Source: an uncultured Sphingorhabdus sp. (GTDB taxonomy: Bacteria; Pseudomonadota; Alphaproteobacteria; Sphingomonadales; Sphingomonadaceae). Taken from it: DNA of 64,000 nucleotides. The DNA is taken from positions 1 through 64,000 of the forward strand of contig CANMXN010000002.1 in assembly GCA_947501885.1 (NCBI GenBank), written 5' to 3'. Made by a program: the position numbers and the translations under genes. The stretch's first letter is position 1. Every line of letters starts with the position of its first letter. Positions 1 to 8,967 of the stretch are shown here, piece by piece. The notes below the pieces were generated by a model that was not told the origin of the DNA, made no database searches, and saw nothing but the letters and a program-made list of their open reading frames with translations.

Positions 1-1535
1 TCACCGCTCGCCAATGTCTTAGCGGTCACAAGGTCCGCTTCATTGCCAACGCTCACGCTCTCTTCTAAATCATCGCCTGTTGTATCATTATCGACGACAT
101 TGACAGCAGTAGCAGCGGTTGTGGTATTTGTAATAGTGTTGCCACCTTCACCTGTATCAACCGTTGTATTGATAGTAAGAGTGACACTTTCGCCCCCTTC
201 GAGCCGGCCAATATTCCAAACACCTGTGCTATCATCATAACTGGTCGCACCTGCGGCAGTGGTTCCACCGCTTACGCTGGAAAATGTTACGCCAGAAGGC
301 AGTTGATCAGTTATCGATACACCATCGACACCAAAGCTTTCGGTATTTGTAACAGTCAGATCGAAAGAAACAGGATCACCTTCATTAGGTGTAGAAGAAG
401 ACCCGCTGTTCAATGTTTTGGTAGTGGTCAGATTTGCATCACAAGCAGCAGCATTTAGAGGGGCATCTAAATCAGCATCCAAGAAAAAACCAGAGTTGTT
501 ACCAGAAGGAAGGTGTGTCAGCTGAAAAGAGGAACGACCTATTATAGCGAGTTCTAATGTATCTTCTGGTGCTGAACTGCGGTTACCATTAGCCGCAGTA
601 ACAGTTGTTACGCCAGCACTTTCGGAAACGGTAAGATTGCTTGGGTTATTTCTAATAATATTAGCAACCTCAGATGACAAAAAGCTAACTGCTTCATTCG
701 CATCAATATCTTGCAATCTGAGTCTAAGGTTAGCTGTGACAGGTGTGTTCGTGCCAGAACGTACAATAGTATAAGTTACAATACGATCAGCATTAGTATT
801 GAACAAGAAATCATCACCATTTATTTGTGGAGTATTACCACTCGAATTTGTAATAGGTGCATCAAATTCTGCTACTAAATCAACAATAACACCATTAATC
901 ACACCGGCTTGTGGCAGCCTGAATGTATTGCCTGTTGTTGGCGGAACAACTGAACCAAAGCTTAAAGCATGGAAAGTTAAGCCCGTTCCAGGACCACATA
1001 TTGGGGAAGATAATGTTGTGTCAGGAGGCACAGTCACCGTAATTGTCGCCGTAGCAGTTTCACAATTGGTCGTACTGCCATCTTCACATAATTGATAAGT
1101 AATCACATATGTACCCGCAGCAGTGCCAGCTGGTATATCGATAAATCCATCAGCAGGATCTAATACAGGTACAGGACTACCGCCAATCGATGTAGCTGGC
1201 GTGGTAACAATAATATCAGCATTTGCCGTGGTAGCATTAGAACTATTGACTAAATCATTCGTAAAAACGTTCAGAGCATCATCACTACCCGTGAAGCCAT
1301 TTATACCAGTAACACTGTCATTATTTGCAGTAAGAGACGCTATTATAGTATCACTATCAGTGGCACTATTATTACCCGATACTGTATCCACTGTTCCAGA
1401 AGGTACTGTAACAGTGGCAGTGTTAGAGGCAGATTGCGCATAAGCATTGGGAGCAAGAGCAAGCGCCATCATTGGTAATGCGCTGGTTAACATTCCTGTT
1501 TTAGAAATATATGCTGATTTCATTGTATTTTTCAT
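1..1535 (-). CDS. Exported DUF11-repeat surface protein, C-terminus cut by window edge
   Basis: The minus strand reads open from an ATG at 1535 to the left edge, giving about 511 codons with no stop. The N-terminus is a typical Sec signal peptide of about 35 residues, ending in a likely AYA|QSA cleavage site. The mature part is rich in Thr, Asn, Ser and Gly. From about residue 368 it carries a DUF11-type beta-sandwich repeat (TKTLNSG start, an NEGDPVSFDLTVTN strand, then an ITDQLPSGVTF strand), and a second repeat begins with VTAKTLASG at the edge. DUF11 proteins are large secreted or cell-surface proteins; the exact role is unknown. The start lies 2 bases after the stop of the upstream gene, so the two are probably co-transcribed. 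The C-terminus (further repeats or an anchor) lies outside the window. The frame is clear; the function is only a family assignment. Confidence 0.85.
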   Translation of the reverse strand, partial: MKNTMKSAYISKTGMLTSALPMMALALAPNAYAQSASNTATVTVPSGTVDTVSGNNSATDSDTIIASLTANNDSVTGINGFTGSDDALNVFTNDLVNSSNATTANADIIVTTPATSIGGSPVPVLDPADGFIDIPAGTAAGTYVITYQLCEDGSTTNCETATATITVTVPPDTTLSSPICGPGTGLTFHALSFGSVVPPTTGNTFRLPQAGVINGVIVDLVAEFDAPITNSSGNTPQINGDDFLFNTNADRIVTYTIVRSGTNTPVTANLRLRLQDIDANEAVSFLSSEVANIIRNNPSNLTVSESAGVTTVTAANGNRSSAPEDTLELAIIGRSSFQLTHLPSGNNSGFFLDADLDAPLNAAACDANLTTTKTLNSGSSSTPNEGDPVSFDLTVTNTESFGVDGVSITDQLPSGVTFSSVSGGTTAAGATSYDDSTGVWNIGRLEGGESVTLTINTTVDTGEGGNTITNTTTAATAVNVVDNDTTGDDLEESVSVGNEADLVTAKTLASG

Positions 1536-1537
1536 GA

Positions 1538-2734
1538 TTAATTCACCTGACAAGAATAGGTTAAGGTTGCGGCGTCGCCATTTTCTAACTCGCCCAAAGT
1601 GATGCCCGCACTGGTAAGGTCACCGATGGTAAAGCTGCCAGACGGAACACCATTGCCTGTGATGGTCACGGGGTCTGTTGCTGTGCAGGTTAACCCTGTA
1701 CCGACAGTGTCTCTAACAAGCGGACCCAAGGCTGGGTCCAGCCCATTGTTCTGTACGGTCAAAGTGTAGGTTGTGGTTGAACCAGTAGTCACACTATCAT
1801 TCGCCTGATCGACATCGCCGTTCACACCCGGCGTGTTGGTTTTGGTAACCGATAGATCAGCTTCGGGTGATAGAAAGTTTGGGTCCGTCGAGGTGAAGCA
1901 AGCAGCACCATCATGTTGAGAAGAGGGTGTTGCAGCAAGAATGCCCACAATAGATGGGGAGCCTGCTGGATCATCGATGATGTATAGATCACCGCTACTA
2001 TTCTCATTGATATATAAGCGTCCATCAGCAAGCCCCCACGCTGCACCGAAGCCGCCAGATGGCAAGCCAGGGACAGCAATAGATTCTGCTTGTGAGGTCG
2101 TTAGATTAAAGATTGATAGGCTGCCATTACCAGCGCCAATAATCAGATCTTGCCCACCAGACCGTACATAAGCAAAATCCAGTAAGTTCCCGACCGCTGG
2201 TGTTGCGCCTGCAGGCGTGGTAAAGGTTATATTGCCGGTAGTTTGGGTCGAAACGTCAATAAAATTCAGCCTGGTCGCATTGCCAGATATGAAGAGCCGA
2301 TTTGTGTTATCAAATGTACCACGCGGCACAGTGATGCCGACATCACCCAATGATTCAAAGGCACCATTGCTGCCGATGCGTATTAAGTGACCCCGCAATG
2401 GCCCTGTTTCTTGAACGAACCCGTACAGATAATTGTCTAATGTATTATAGCTTAAGCCATTATAGACAGGAGCTACTGGCCCAATCAGTGAATAATCACG
2501 AGCAGGGAAATCATAGACTGCCAGTTGACCTGAGATCACTTCATATAGAGAGTTATCGCAGGTAAATGCAGGAAGCGAGGATTGCGCCTGTGCAGGATTA
2601 GAAAATGCTGCCAACATCATGCATGATAAGATGCTAGACTTTATTCCAATCATTGGTTTGGATATCAAAGATGGTTTTCTAAACTTATGTCTAGAGAGGC
2701 ATAATGCTTCTTGTTTGTAATTATCTTGTGTCAT
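1538..2734 (-). CDS. Exported protein with DUF6923-like propeller region and C-terminal DUF11 repeat
   Basis: 398 residues. A GGGAC Shine-Dalgarno sequence 5 bases before the ATG at 2734 supports this start. It gives a long basic n-region followed by a hydrophobic stretch (residues about 28-48) ending in PAQAQ, so the protein is exported. Residues about 55-285 look like the propeller-type region seen in DUF6923 proteins (repeated short strands such as YDFPARDYSLIG and LYINENSSGDLYIIDD). Residues about 295-398 form one DUF11 repeat (SVTKTNTPGVNGD, TYTLTVQNNG). It is the first gene of a two-gene unit with the DUF11 protein that starts 2 bases downstream. Surface or outer-membrane-associated location is inferred; no enzymatic motif is visible. 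Confidence 0.8.
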   Translation of the reverse strand: MTQDNYKQEALCLSRHKFRKPSLISKPMIGIKSSILSCMMLAAFSNPAQAQSSLPAFTCDNSLYEVISGQLAVYDFPARDYSLIGPVAPVYNGLSYNTLDNYLYGFVQETGPLRGHLIRIGSNGAFESLGDVGITVPRGTFDNTNRLFISGNATRLNFIDVSTQTTGNITFTTPAGATPAVGNLLDFAYVRSGGQDLIIGAGNGSLSIFNLTTSQAESIAVPGLPSGGFGAAWGLADGRLYINENSSGDLYIIDDPAGSPSIVGILAATPSSQHDGAACFTSTDPNFLSPEADLSVTKTNTPGVNGDVDQANDSVTTGSTTTYTLTVQNNGLDPALGPLVRDTVGTGLTCTATDPVTITGNGVPSGSFTIGDLTSAGITLGELENGDAATLTYSCQVN

Positions 2735-3140
2735 ATCTGTCCCTTTAAGCTCAAAACGGTTTTCAAGCTGTGTCCGGAAACAAATATCTATGATAATGGT
2801 TAATAAAGCCTTTTAACTAGGCATTGAAACGCGCTATTTTATATAATTTTACAACTATAGGTGAATAATAAGCTTTATGTAAAATTAACAATATGAGTGT
2901 AAATTAAATAGAAAAACATTATTTAATATATGCTTATGACAATCCACCAATAGGAATATTGGTAATATTCATAGTTAATAAATAGTAAATATTACAGCCG
3001 AATAGGACATAGTAATATATGCTTGAAAGCATAATGCAGCTAAAATTTAGAGCTAATAAATTAACTATTTCGATTATCTATGAAGAAAATATTACGGTAT
3101 ATATCAATAAATCGAGTCATATGCACTTAGAGAGTTAAAC
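2735..3140. other. AT-rich intergenic region without a gene
   Basis: About 400 bases between the start of the DUF6923/DUF11 gene and the stop of the amidohydrolase gene, both on the minus strand. It is very AT-rich and full of stops in all frames. It must hold the promoter of the two surface-protein genes, but I see no convincing -35/-10 pair, operator or hairpin. Confidence 0.6.
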
Positions 3141-6100
3141 CTATCTTTCCCACCAATAAGGCAGTCTATCTGATGATCCAGTGGAAACCTCATTCATCGT
3201 TTTGGCATCATATAAACGCCCGCCAAGCATGATAGAATGGACTTTCTCACTATGCCTGATATTTTCGAGCGGATTAGCATCTAAGATCACCAAATCAGCA
3301 AGCTTACCGACCTCTAAGGACCCAATATCTTTTGCCATTCCCAATGATTTGGCTGAATTAATGGTACCAGTTTTTAAAGCTTCCAATGGGCTCATACCGC
3401 CGCGCACAAAGGACCATAGCTCCCAATGGCTCGCGATGCCTGCTTGTTGCCCATGCGCACCAATCGACACCAAAACGCCTTTATCGGCTAATTTCTTTGC
3501 TTCTCGCGCAGCATTATCATCGACAAAATTATCTTCAGGCGCTTTTGTACGGCGTACATTATCAGCAGCCAAACGTTTAGGCGGGGTATGAACAAGCAAA
3601 GGGTGGCTAAATACATCAGTTGCCTGACGCCAATAAGGGTCTCCTGCAAGGCCGCCATATGCCACAACTAATGTCGGTGTATAATTTGTTTGCGATTGCG
3701 AAAAATATTGCACAACATCATCATAAAAACGATCAAGCGGTATATTATGCTCTAAGGTTGAATTGCCATCAGCAATAAGCGCAATATCCATCCCAAAAAG
3801 CGAACCACCCTCTGCTACAACTAGCATATTTTCTTGACGCGCAGCTTCTACAACCTGCTGCCGTTGTTCACGGCGCGGTTGGTTATAATTTTTAACGCTG
3901 ATGCCGCCTTGTGATTTTAACCGACGCACATGAGCAAGTGCATCGTCCAAGCTATTGATTTCAGCATATATGGAGGGCAATTTGGCACCATAGACGATTT
4001 CACCCGTTGAAAAAATACGCGGCCCAAGTAATTGCCCAGCTTGCTGCATCTCGGATGCAACAAATATCTGGCTTGCTCGGCTCGATGGATCATGAATAGT
4101 AGTCGTTCCTAAGGCTAAGTTTTGCAGCAAAGACCAATTTTGTTGCGGGATGATATCCCCTGCCCCTTGCGCGCCATGCGCATGGGCATCAACCAAGCCA
4201 GGAATAATAGTCTTACCCGCAGAATCAATTTGTTTTGCATTTGCAGGAATAGCAACATCAGTAGCAGAGCCGATGGCAACGATCCGATCCCCCCTTACAA
4301 TAATCGTTCCATTTTCTATGACACCCCCTTCATCGGTAGCCATAGTGACGATGCGAGCGCCAGTTATCGCAACAATGGCTTGTGATTTATCAGCTTGCAC
4401 AGTTCGGGCTAGTGAATATCCATTTTGGGGCGGTGTAAATTTAGCAGCCCCTTTGCCAGCTGGCGCATCAGGAAAGAGCGCATCGACATTCGCACTATAA
4501 AGCGTTGGGCCAAGGCTCCAATGGATTTTTCGCCCTGCGTTAGACCAATGTACATAATCTGCACCATTGGCGCTTATTCTTGTAACGGGTAAGGACGTGC
4601 TATTTGGTCCAACTTCAACCGCTTGCATCCCTGGAAGCAACGGCATAACATAGGCTTCATAGCTCTCACGGAAAGCGAGATAGTCGCCCTTTGGCGAAAC
4701 TGAGAAATTGTTAATGAGCGCACCTTTGGCGTGAACCCGCTTTGCTTGACCGTTCAAATCCACGCTCATTAAGGCGCGTTTTCCGCCATCATTACCTACC
4801 ATGAAAATACGGGTGTTACTGGTGCCAAATTGCGGCTCGCCCATTCCCTTGGCCACAAGCTTTGGTGCACCGCCTGACACTGGCACTATATAAACGCCAC
4901 TATCTACCGAATAATCAGGCGATGTTAAATATCCGCCGCCGCCCATTTCAAACGCGATACTCTTACCATCAGGAGAGAATTGTGGGCGGCCATAATGACC
5001 AGGCCGATTGGTAACGCTACGTGCATTACCGCCCGCTGCTCCAATCATCTTTACTTGTCCTAAACTATCATCACTCCAGCTAACAAAAGCAATATTTTTG
5101 CCATCACGCGACCATGATGGATGCAACTCACGCTCTTTATCGTTATTGGTCAGACGCTTGATTTTATTATTTGTTAGCGATTTAATATATAATTTGCCTA
5201 AGCTCTCAAAAACGACTTGCTTGCCATCGGGCGATGTCGCGGCAAAACGCGGCATTTTGGTCGTAAAGCTATCGGGTGCAACTTCTATCTGCGGATGCGG
5301 GGCTTCGGCATAACCGCGTGTATCATCAATTTGAAATGGAATGATAGATGCGGCTTTGCTATTAACACTTACTTTGCGTATTTTACCACCCGCCCAGAAA
5401 ATGATATTTTTACTATCTGGGGTCCAATCCATATTGGGATATACGCCCGTAACAGCCCAAGTTTCTTGAACATCTTGATCAAGGTCATCATAGATTTTTT
5501 GTTCTTTGCCGCTTGCAAGGTCTTTTACATATAATTTAGACTTTATTCTCTCGCGCCGAACAAAAGCTATTTTTTTACCATCTGGTGATGGGTTAGCACG
5601 TACCGATCCACCGAAACCAGACACAGATGTGGTGATCTCGCCCGTTTCTAAATTATAATTTTCAATATTAAACAAATCAGCATTGGAATCTTGAGCATAG
5701 ATGAATGTACCGCCCGGCGTAATATTGCGGGTGAAATATACTGATTTTCCATCGGGTGCATAAATAGGTTCACCCAATTCTTTTTGATGCTGTTCATTGG
5801 GCCTTGCAACAAGTTTAACCCCGCCGCCGCCAGAGACATGATACACCCATATCTCGCCCGTTCCCAATGAACGCGCTGTAGTAAAATGCTTCTTAGCAAC
5901 AATATAATTACCATCAGGACTCCAGCTTGGTTGATTAAGCAAACGGAATTTTTCTTTGGTCACTTGCTTTTTATCGCTGCCATCGCGGTTCATAATCCAG
6001 ATATTATCACCACCTCCACGATCTGAGGTAAAGGCTATGCGGCTGCCATCGGGGGAAAATCTAGGCTGCACTTCCCATGCAAGCCCTTCCGATATGCGCG

Positions 6101-6362
6101 TGGGTGTACCGCCCGTCATCGGCATTGTATAAATATCGCCAAGCAAGGAGAAAGCAATGCTGCTACCATCAGGGCTTACATCAACATCGATCCAGCTTCC
6201 TTCATCCGTCTTAATCTGTGCTTGCTTAATAATAGCACCAGTTGGTGCATTGACATCCCATTCTTTTGCTGTGCTTTCTTTTGGATTCTCTTCACTTTCC
6301 TGAGCATAAGCTCCGTTAGAAAATAACGCGATCACTGCAGCAGACAAAAGATAGGTTTTCAT
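3141..6362 (-). CDS. Periplasmic amidohydrolase with N-terminal TolB-like beta-propeller
   Basis: About 1073 residues. The start is placed at the ATG at 6362 because a GGAGG lies 5 bases upstream; the in-frame TTG at 6389 has no spaced ribosome site. A signal peptide (about 20 residues, ending GAYAQ) sends it to the periplasm. Residues about 35-650 contain many PD40/WD40-like blades with the repeated pattern SPDGxxIAF, as in TolB and dipeptidyl-peptidase-like propellers. The C-terminal 380 residues are an amidohydrolase domain: HxH in VDAHAHG, a Lys in SVKNYNQ, later His residues in TLEHN and GAHGQ, and the family end motif GKLADLVILDANP. This fusion family is known in Alphaproteobacteria and Bacteroidetes; the substrate (cyclic amide or peptide) is not known. 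It stands alone. Confidence 0.88.
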   Translation of the reverse strand: MKTYLLSAAVIALFSNGAYAQESEENPKESTAKEWDVNAPTGAIIKQAQIKTDEGSWIDVDVSPDGSSIAFSLLGDIYTMPMTGGTPTRISEGLAWEVQPRFSPDGSRIAFTSDRGGGDNIWIMNRDGSDKKQVTKEKFRLLNQPSWSPDGNYIVAKKHFTTARSLGTGEIWVYHVSGGGGVKLVARPNEQHQKELGEPIYAPDGKSVYFTRNITPGGTFIYAQDSNADLFNIENYNLETGEITTSVSGFGGSVRANPSPDGKKIAFVRRERIKSKLYVKDLASGKEQKIYDDLDQDVQETWAVTGVYPNMDWTPDSKNIIFWAGGKIRKVSVNSKAASIIPFQIDDTRGYAEAPHPQIEVAPDSFTTKMPRFAATSPDGKQVVFESLGKLYIKSLTNNKIKRLTNNDKERELHPSWSRDGKNIAFVSWSDDSLGQVKMIGAAGGNARSVTNRPGHYGRPQFSPDGKSIAFEMGGGGYLTSPDYSVDSGVYIVPVSGGAPKLVAKGMGEPQFGTSNTRIFMVGNDGGKRALMSVDLNGQAKRVHAKGALINNFSVSPKGDYLAFRESYEAYVMPLLPGMQAVEVGPNSTSLPVTRISANGADYVHWSNAGRKIHWSLGPTLYSANVDALFPDAPAGKGAAKFTPPQNGYSLARTVQADKSQAIVAITGARIVTMATDEGGVIENGTIIVRGDRIVAIGSATDVAIPANAKQIDSAGKTIIPGLVDAHAHGAQGAGDIIPQQNWSLLQNLALGTTTIHDPSSRASQIFVASEMQQAGQLLGPRIFSTGEIVYGAKLPSIYAEINSLDDALAHVRRLKSQGGISVKNYNQPRREQRQQVVEAARQENMLVVAEGGSLFGMDIALIADGNSTLEHNIPLDRFYDDVVQYFSQSQTNYTPTLVVAYGGLAGDPYWRQATDVFSHPLLVHTPPKRLAADNVRRTKAPEDNFVDDNAAREAKKLADKGVLVSIGAHGQQAGIASHWELWSFVRGGMSPLEALKTGTINSAKSLGMAKDIGSLEVGKLADLVILDANPLENIRHSEKVHSIMLGGRLYDAKTMNEVSTGSSDRLPYWWER

Positions 6363-6545
6363 ATGATCCTCCATAAATAAGATGATCAACTCCTACCATA
6401 TTTTTATAAATGGTAACAATCAAAACTAAAATAGTGATATTATTTTTCTAGCTGGTGTAAAATATTTCCAGAACACAATTTAAAGCTATGGATGACCATT
6501 ATTGAACAGCTCATATTATTAGCTTGTACATATCATTGCGCCATT

Positions 6546-6587
6546 ACAAATAACATATTCCAAAGTACAAATAACATATTCCAAAGT
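6546..6587. repeat. Direct tandem duplication, 2 x 21 bp
   Basis: Two exact adjacent copies of a 21 bp unit (ACAAATAACATATTCCAAAGT) at 6546-6566 and 6567-6587, in the upstream region of the VOC gene and between divergent genes. It may be a slipped-strand duplication or a doubled operator; no regulator can be named. Confidence 0.85.
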
Positions 6588-6635
6588 TAGTAATAGTTTG
6601 TTACATAGGAAATGAACTAAGAATAGGAATAATCA

Positions 6636-7064
6636 ATGAGTGCAATATTACATCTCGCCATCCCCGCTGGCGACCTTAATAATACAGTAAAATTTTATAC
6701 GGATGTGCTGGGATGCACCCTTGGTAACAGTGAAAAAGGACGCTGGGTTGATGTTAATTTCTGGGGTAATGAATTGACTTTGCATCAGAGCGAAGAGCAG
6801 CTTCCCAATGTTCGTCATGATGTTGATATGGGCGCAGTGCTAGTACCTCACTTTGGTATTCACTTAACGCAAAAAGATTTTGACGGGGTAAAAGACCGTA
6901 TCGCTGGCGCAGGCCTCAGCTATATTGACGAGCCTTATCGCCGCTTTAAAGGCGACAAATATGAACAAGAAACATTCTTTATCGCTGATCCTAACAATAA
7001 TATTCTTGAGATAAAGACGATGATGAACCCTGAAGTTTTGTTCGAAGTAGATACCGTTAGTTAA
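6636..7064 (+). CDS. VOC (glyoxalase/dioxygenase-fold) family protein
   Basis: 142 residues, the usual size of a single-polypeptide VOC protein built of two beta-alpha-beta-beta-beta modules. The first module starts LHLAIPAGDLNNTVKFYTDV and holds a candidate metal ligand His at residue 6. The second holds VPHFGIHL and ends in FFIADPNNNILEIKTM, with the usual C-terminal Glu metal ligand. AGGA lies about 7 bases before the ATG. VOC proteins include glyoxalases, extradiol dioxygenases and antibiotic-binding proteins; nothing here or in the neighbourhood decides between them. It is transcribed in the same direction as the cytochrome P460 genes but separated from them by 120 bases. Confidence 0.85.
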   Translation: MSAILHLAIPAGDLNNTVKFYTDVLGCTLGNSEKGRWVDVNFWGNELTLHQSEEQLPNVRHDVDMGAVLVPHFGIHLTQKDFDGVKDRIAGAGLSYIDEPYRRFKGDKYEQETFFIADPNNNILEIKTMMNPEVLFEVDTVS

Positions 7065-7185
7065 ACAACATATTGTAAAACATATTCGATCAACTTGATT
7101 AATAACCAAAAGTCATAGAATATATAAATTTCCTAATCTTAAGATTTGTGGCAGAGATTCAAACTTCAAAGGAAGGGAAATCTTT

Positions 7186-7842
7186 ATGATTAAAAATACA
7201 TTATATCGTTTTAGAAACCTGAGCATAATTGCTGCAGGATCAGTTTTACTCGCGGCCTGTGGCCAATCAGGTGGGGAAGCTAACGCTTCTGGTGATGATG
7301 GTGCAGCAGCAGCTAGCACAGAATCAAGTGACATCGTTCGCGCTTCCTTTAACGATGATGGTTCTGTTAACATTCCTACAGGCTATCGCCAGTGGGTATT
7401 CATGGGTGCCCCATTGACACCAAATGCACTTAATGGCGGGGAAGCTCCATTCCCAGAATTCCACAATGTTTACATTGAACCAAGCGCTTTTGCAGCTTTT
7501 GAAGCAACAGGCGAATTTCCAGAAGGCACACAGATTGTTAAAGAATTAACTACTGTTCGCAGCAACAACAATGCTGATAATGGATCATCGCAAGAAGTTA
7601 GCGGCGTTGGTTATTTCCAAGGCGAATTTGTTGGTTTAGAATTGACTGTTAAAGACAATGACCGCTTCAAAGACGAGCCAGGTGGTTGGGCATATTTCAG
7701 CTTTGGCCACAAAGCTCCTCCATACGAAAAAACAGCGACTGCATTCCCAGCAGAATCATGTAATGCATGCCATGAAGCAAGCGCTGAAACTGATTTTGTC
7801 TTTACGCAATTCTACCCTGTATTGCGCGCAGCCAAAAAATAA
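7186..7842 (+). CDS. Cytochrome P460 family lipoprotein
   Basis: 218 residues. The N-terminus is a lipoprotein signal with lipobox LLAAC (Cys25), so the protein is probably anchored in the periplasm. The body matches the cytochrome P460 / c'-beta fold: an N-terminal strand region (NIPTGYRQWVFMG), a central WAYFSFG strand, and a c-type heme site CNACH at residues 192-196 followed by the family ending DFVFTQFYPVL. P460 family proteins bind one heme and either oxidise hydroxylamine to N2O or NO or bind NO; which applies depends on the heme crosslink and pocket residues, which cannot be judged here. AGGAAGGG precedes the ATG. It is directly followed, after 24 bases, by a second P460 gene, so the two probably form an operon. 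Confidence 0.88.
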   Translation: MIKNTLYRFRNLSIIAAGSVLLAACGQSGGEANASGDDGAAAASTESSDIVRASFNDDGSVNIPTGYRQWVFMGAPLTPNALNGGEAPFPEFHNVYIEPSAFAAFEATGEFPEGTQIVKELTTVRSNNNADNGSSQEVSGVGYFQGEFVGLELTVKDNDRFKDEPGGWAYFSFGHKAPPYEKTATAFPAESCNACHEASAETDFVFTQFYPVLRAAKK

Positions 7843-7866
7843 TTTCAGATAAAAGAGGAAATATCA

Positions 7867-8832
7867 GTGTTGGCAAAATCTAAAATTTTATGTGTAGTGG
7901 GCGCTCTGGCGCTTGCTGCTTGCTCTCCTTCTAATTCTAACGATGGCGGAACTGATGTTGGGGCTTGGCCTTCTGACATAGTTTCGGAAAATGGCGACAT
8001 TGCCTTTCCAGAAGGTTTTTTAGATTGGCCAACACTTGGTGCTTGGTCTACAGCTGATGAAAGTGGCACCGCCAACGGTATGCATCAGGTATATGCAACA
8101 CCTGGTACAGCCGCCGCTTACAGAGAAACAGGCGAGTTTCCTGATGGGACAGTATTAGTCAAAGAAGTAAGAGGCGCTGCTACGGCAAGTCTTAGCACTG
8201 GTGCTGCATCCTATGCGACCGATAAGGGCGTTTGGTTTGTCATGGTAAAGGACGCAAAAGGCCGTTTCCCAGATAATACACTTTGGGGTGATGGATGGGG
8301 TTGGGCGCTTTTCGAAGCCAAAGACCCAAGCAAGCAAGTTGCTACAGACTATAAAAAAGACTGCCTAGAATGTCATATCCCTGCAAAAGATACGGATTGG
8401 ATTTATATAGAAGCTTATCCTGTTTTGTGGAAAGATGGGAAACCACCTATTCCCAAATGGCTTGATGGAGTTAAGGCCGCCATTGATGGTGAAACAGATG
8501 ATGCTCCCGCTGCTATGAGTGCTACTGATGTTGAGGTAGAAAGACCCACGGCATTTGGCGTGTGCAGCAGTTGTCATTCTGTTGAAAAAGGTCGTAATGG
8601 CATTGGCCCATCCTTAGCAGGCGTTTTTGGACGCACAGCAGGAAGCGCCGATGGATATAATTATTCCGAAGAGATGAAATCTTCTGATGCTGTCTGGGAT
8701 GCTACAAATTTGGATAAGCATCTTACTGATCCCAAATCAGTGGTGCCAGGCAATAAGATGGTTCCGCTCTTTGAAGGTGTTGTGGATGCCAATGACCGCA
8801 AAGCAATTATCGATTATTTAGAATCAATTTAA
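7867..8832 (+). CDS. Cytochrome P460 - cytochrome c fusion lipoprotein
   Basis: 321 residues with a GTG start supported by AGAGGAA about 6 bases upstream. The lipobox is LAAC (Cys19). Residues about 35-190 are a P460-like domain with heme site CLECH (166-170) and the ending DWIYIEAYPVL. Residues about 225-321 are a class I cytochrome c with CSSCH (233-237), the IGPSLAGVFGR motif and an axial Met in GNKMV. A P460 catalytic or sensing heme joined to a one-electron carrier suggests electrons leave the P460 site through the c domain to the respiratory chain; this is inference. It follows the first P460 gene at short distance and precedes a LysR regulator. Confidence 0.88.
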   Translation: MLAKSKILCVVGALALAACSPSNSNDGGTDVGAWPSDIVSENGDIAFPEGFLDWPTLGAWSTADESGTANGMHQVYATPGTAAAYRETGEFPDGTVLVKEVRGAATASLSTGAASYATDKGVWFVMVKDAKGRFPDNTLWGDGWGWALFEAKDPSKQVATDYKKDCLECHIPAKDTDWIYIEAYPVLWKDGKPPIPKWLDGVKAAIDGETDDAPAAMSATDVEVERPTAFGVCSSCHSVEKGRNGIGPSLAGVFGRTAGSADGYNYSEEMKSSDAVWDATNLDKHLTDPKSVVPGNKMVPLFEGVVDANDRKAIIDYLESI

Positions 8833-8967
8833 CCTTACCTAATTGAATACTAATAATTTAAAAGATCTTGAATCGAGGGGGTTAGCTTCAAACGTAGTTT
8901 TGTTGGCTTTTGCAGTGTTTTCCTTTACTATTATGTAGCGAAATCTCTATAATGAAATAGGTGTACA

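Noticed and set aside
43-1443. Several plus-strand open frames (around 43-240, 799-1095 and 1123-1443) and a minus frame at 65-268
   Set aside because: The minus strand is continuously open from 1535 to the edge with a signal peptide and DUF11 repeats; the others are its shadows with low-complexity composition.
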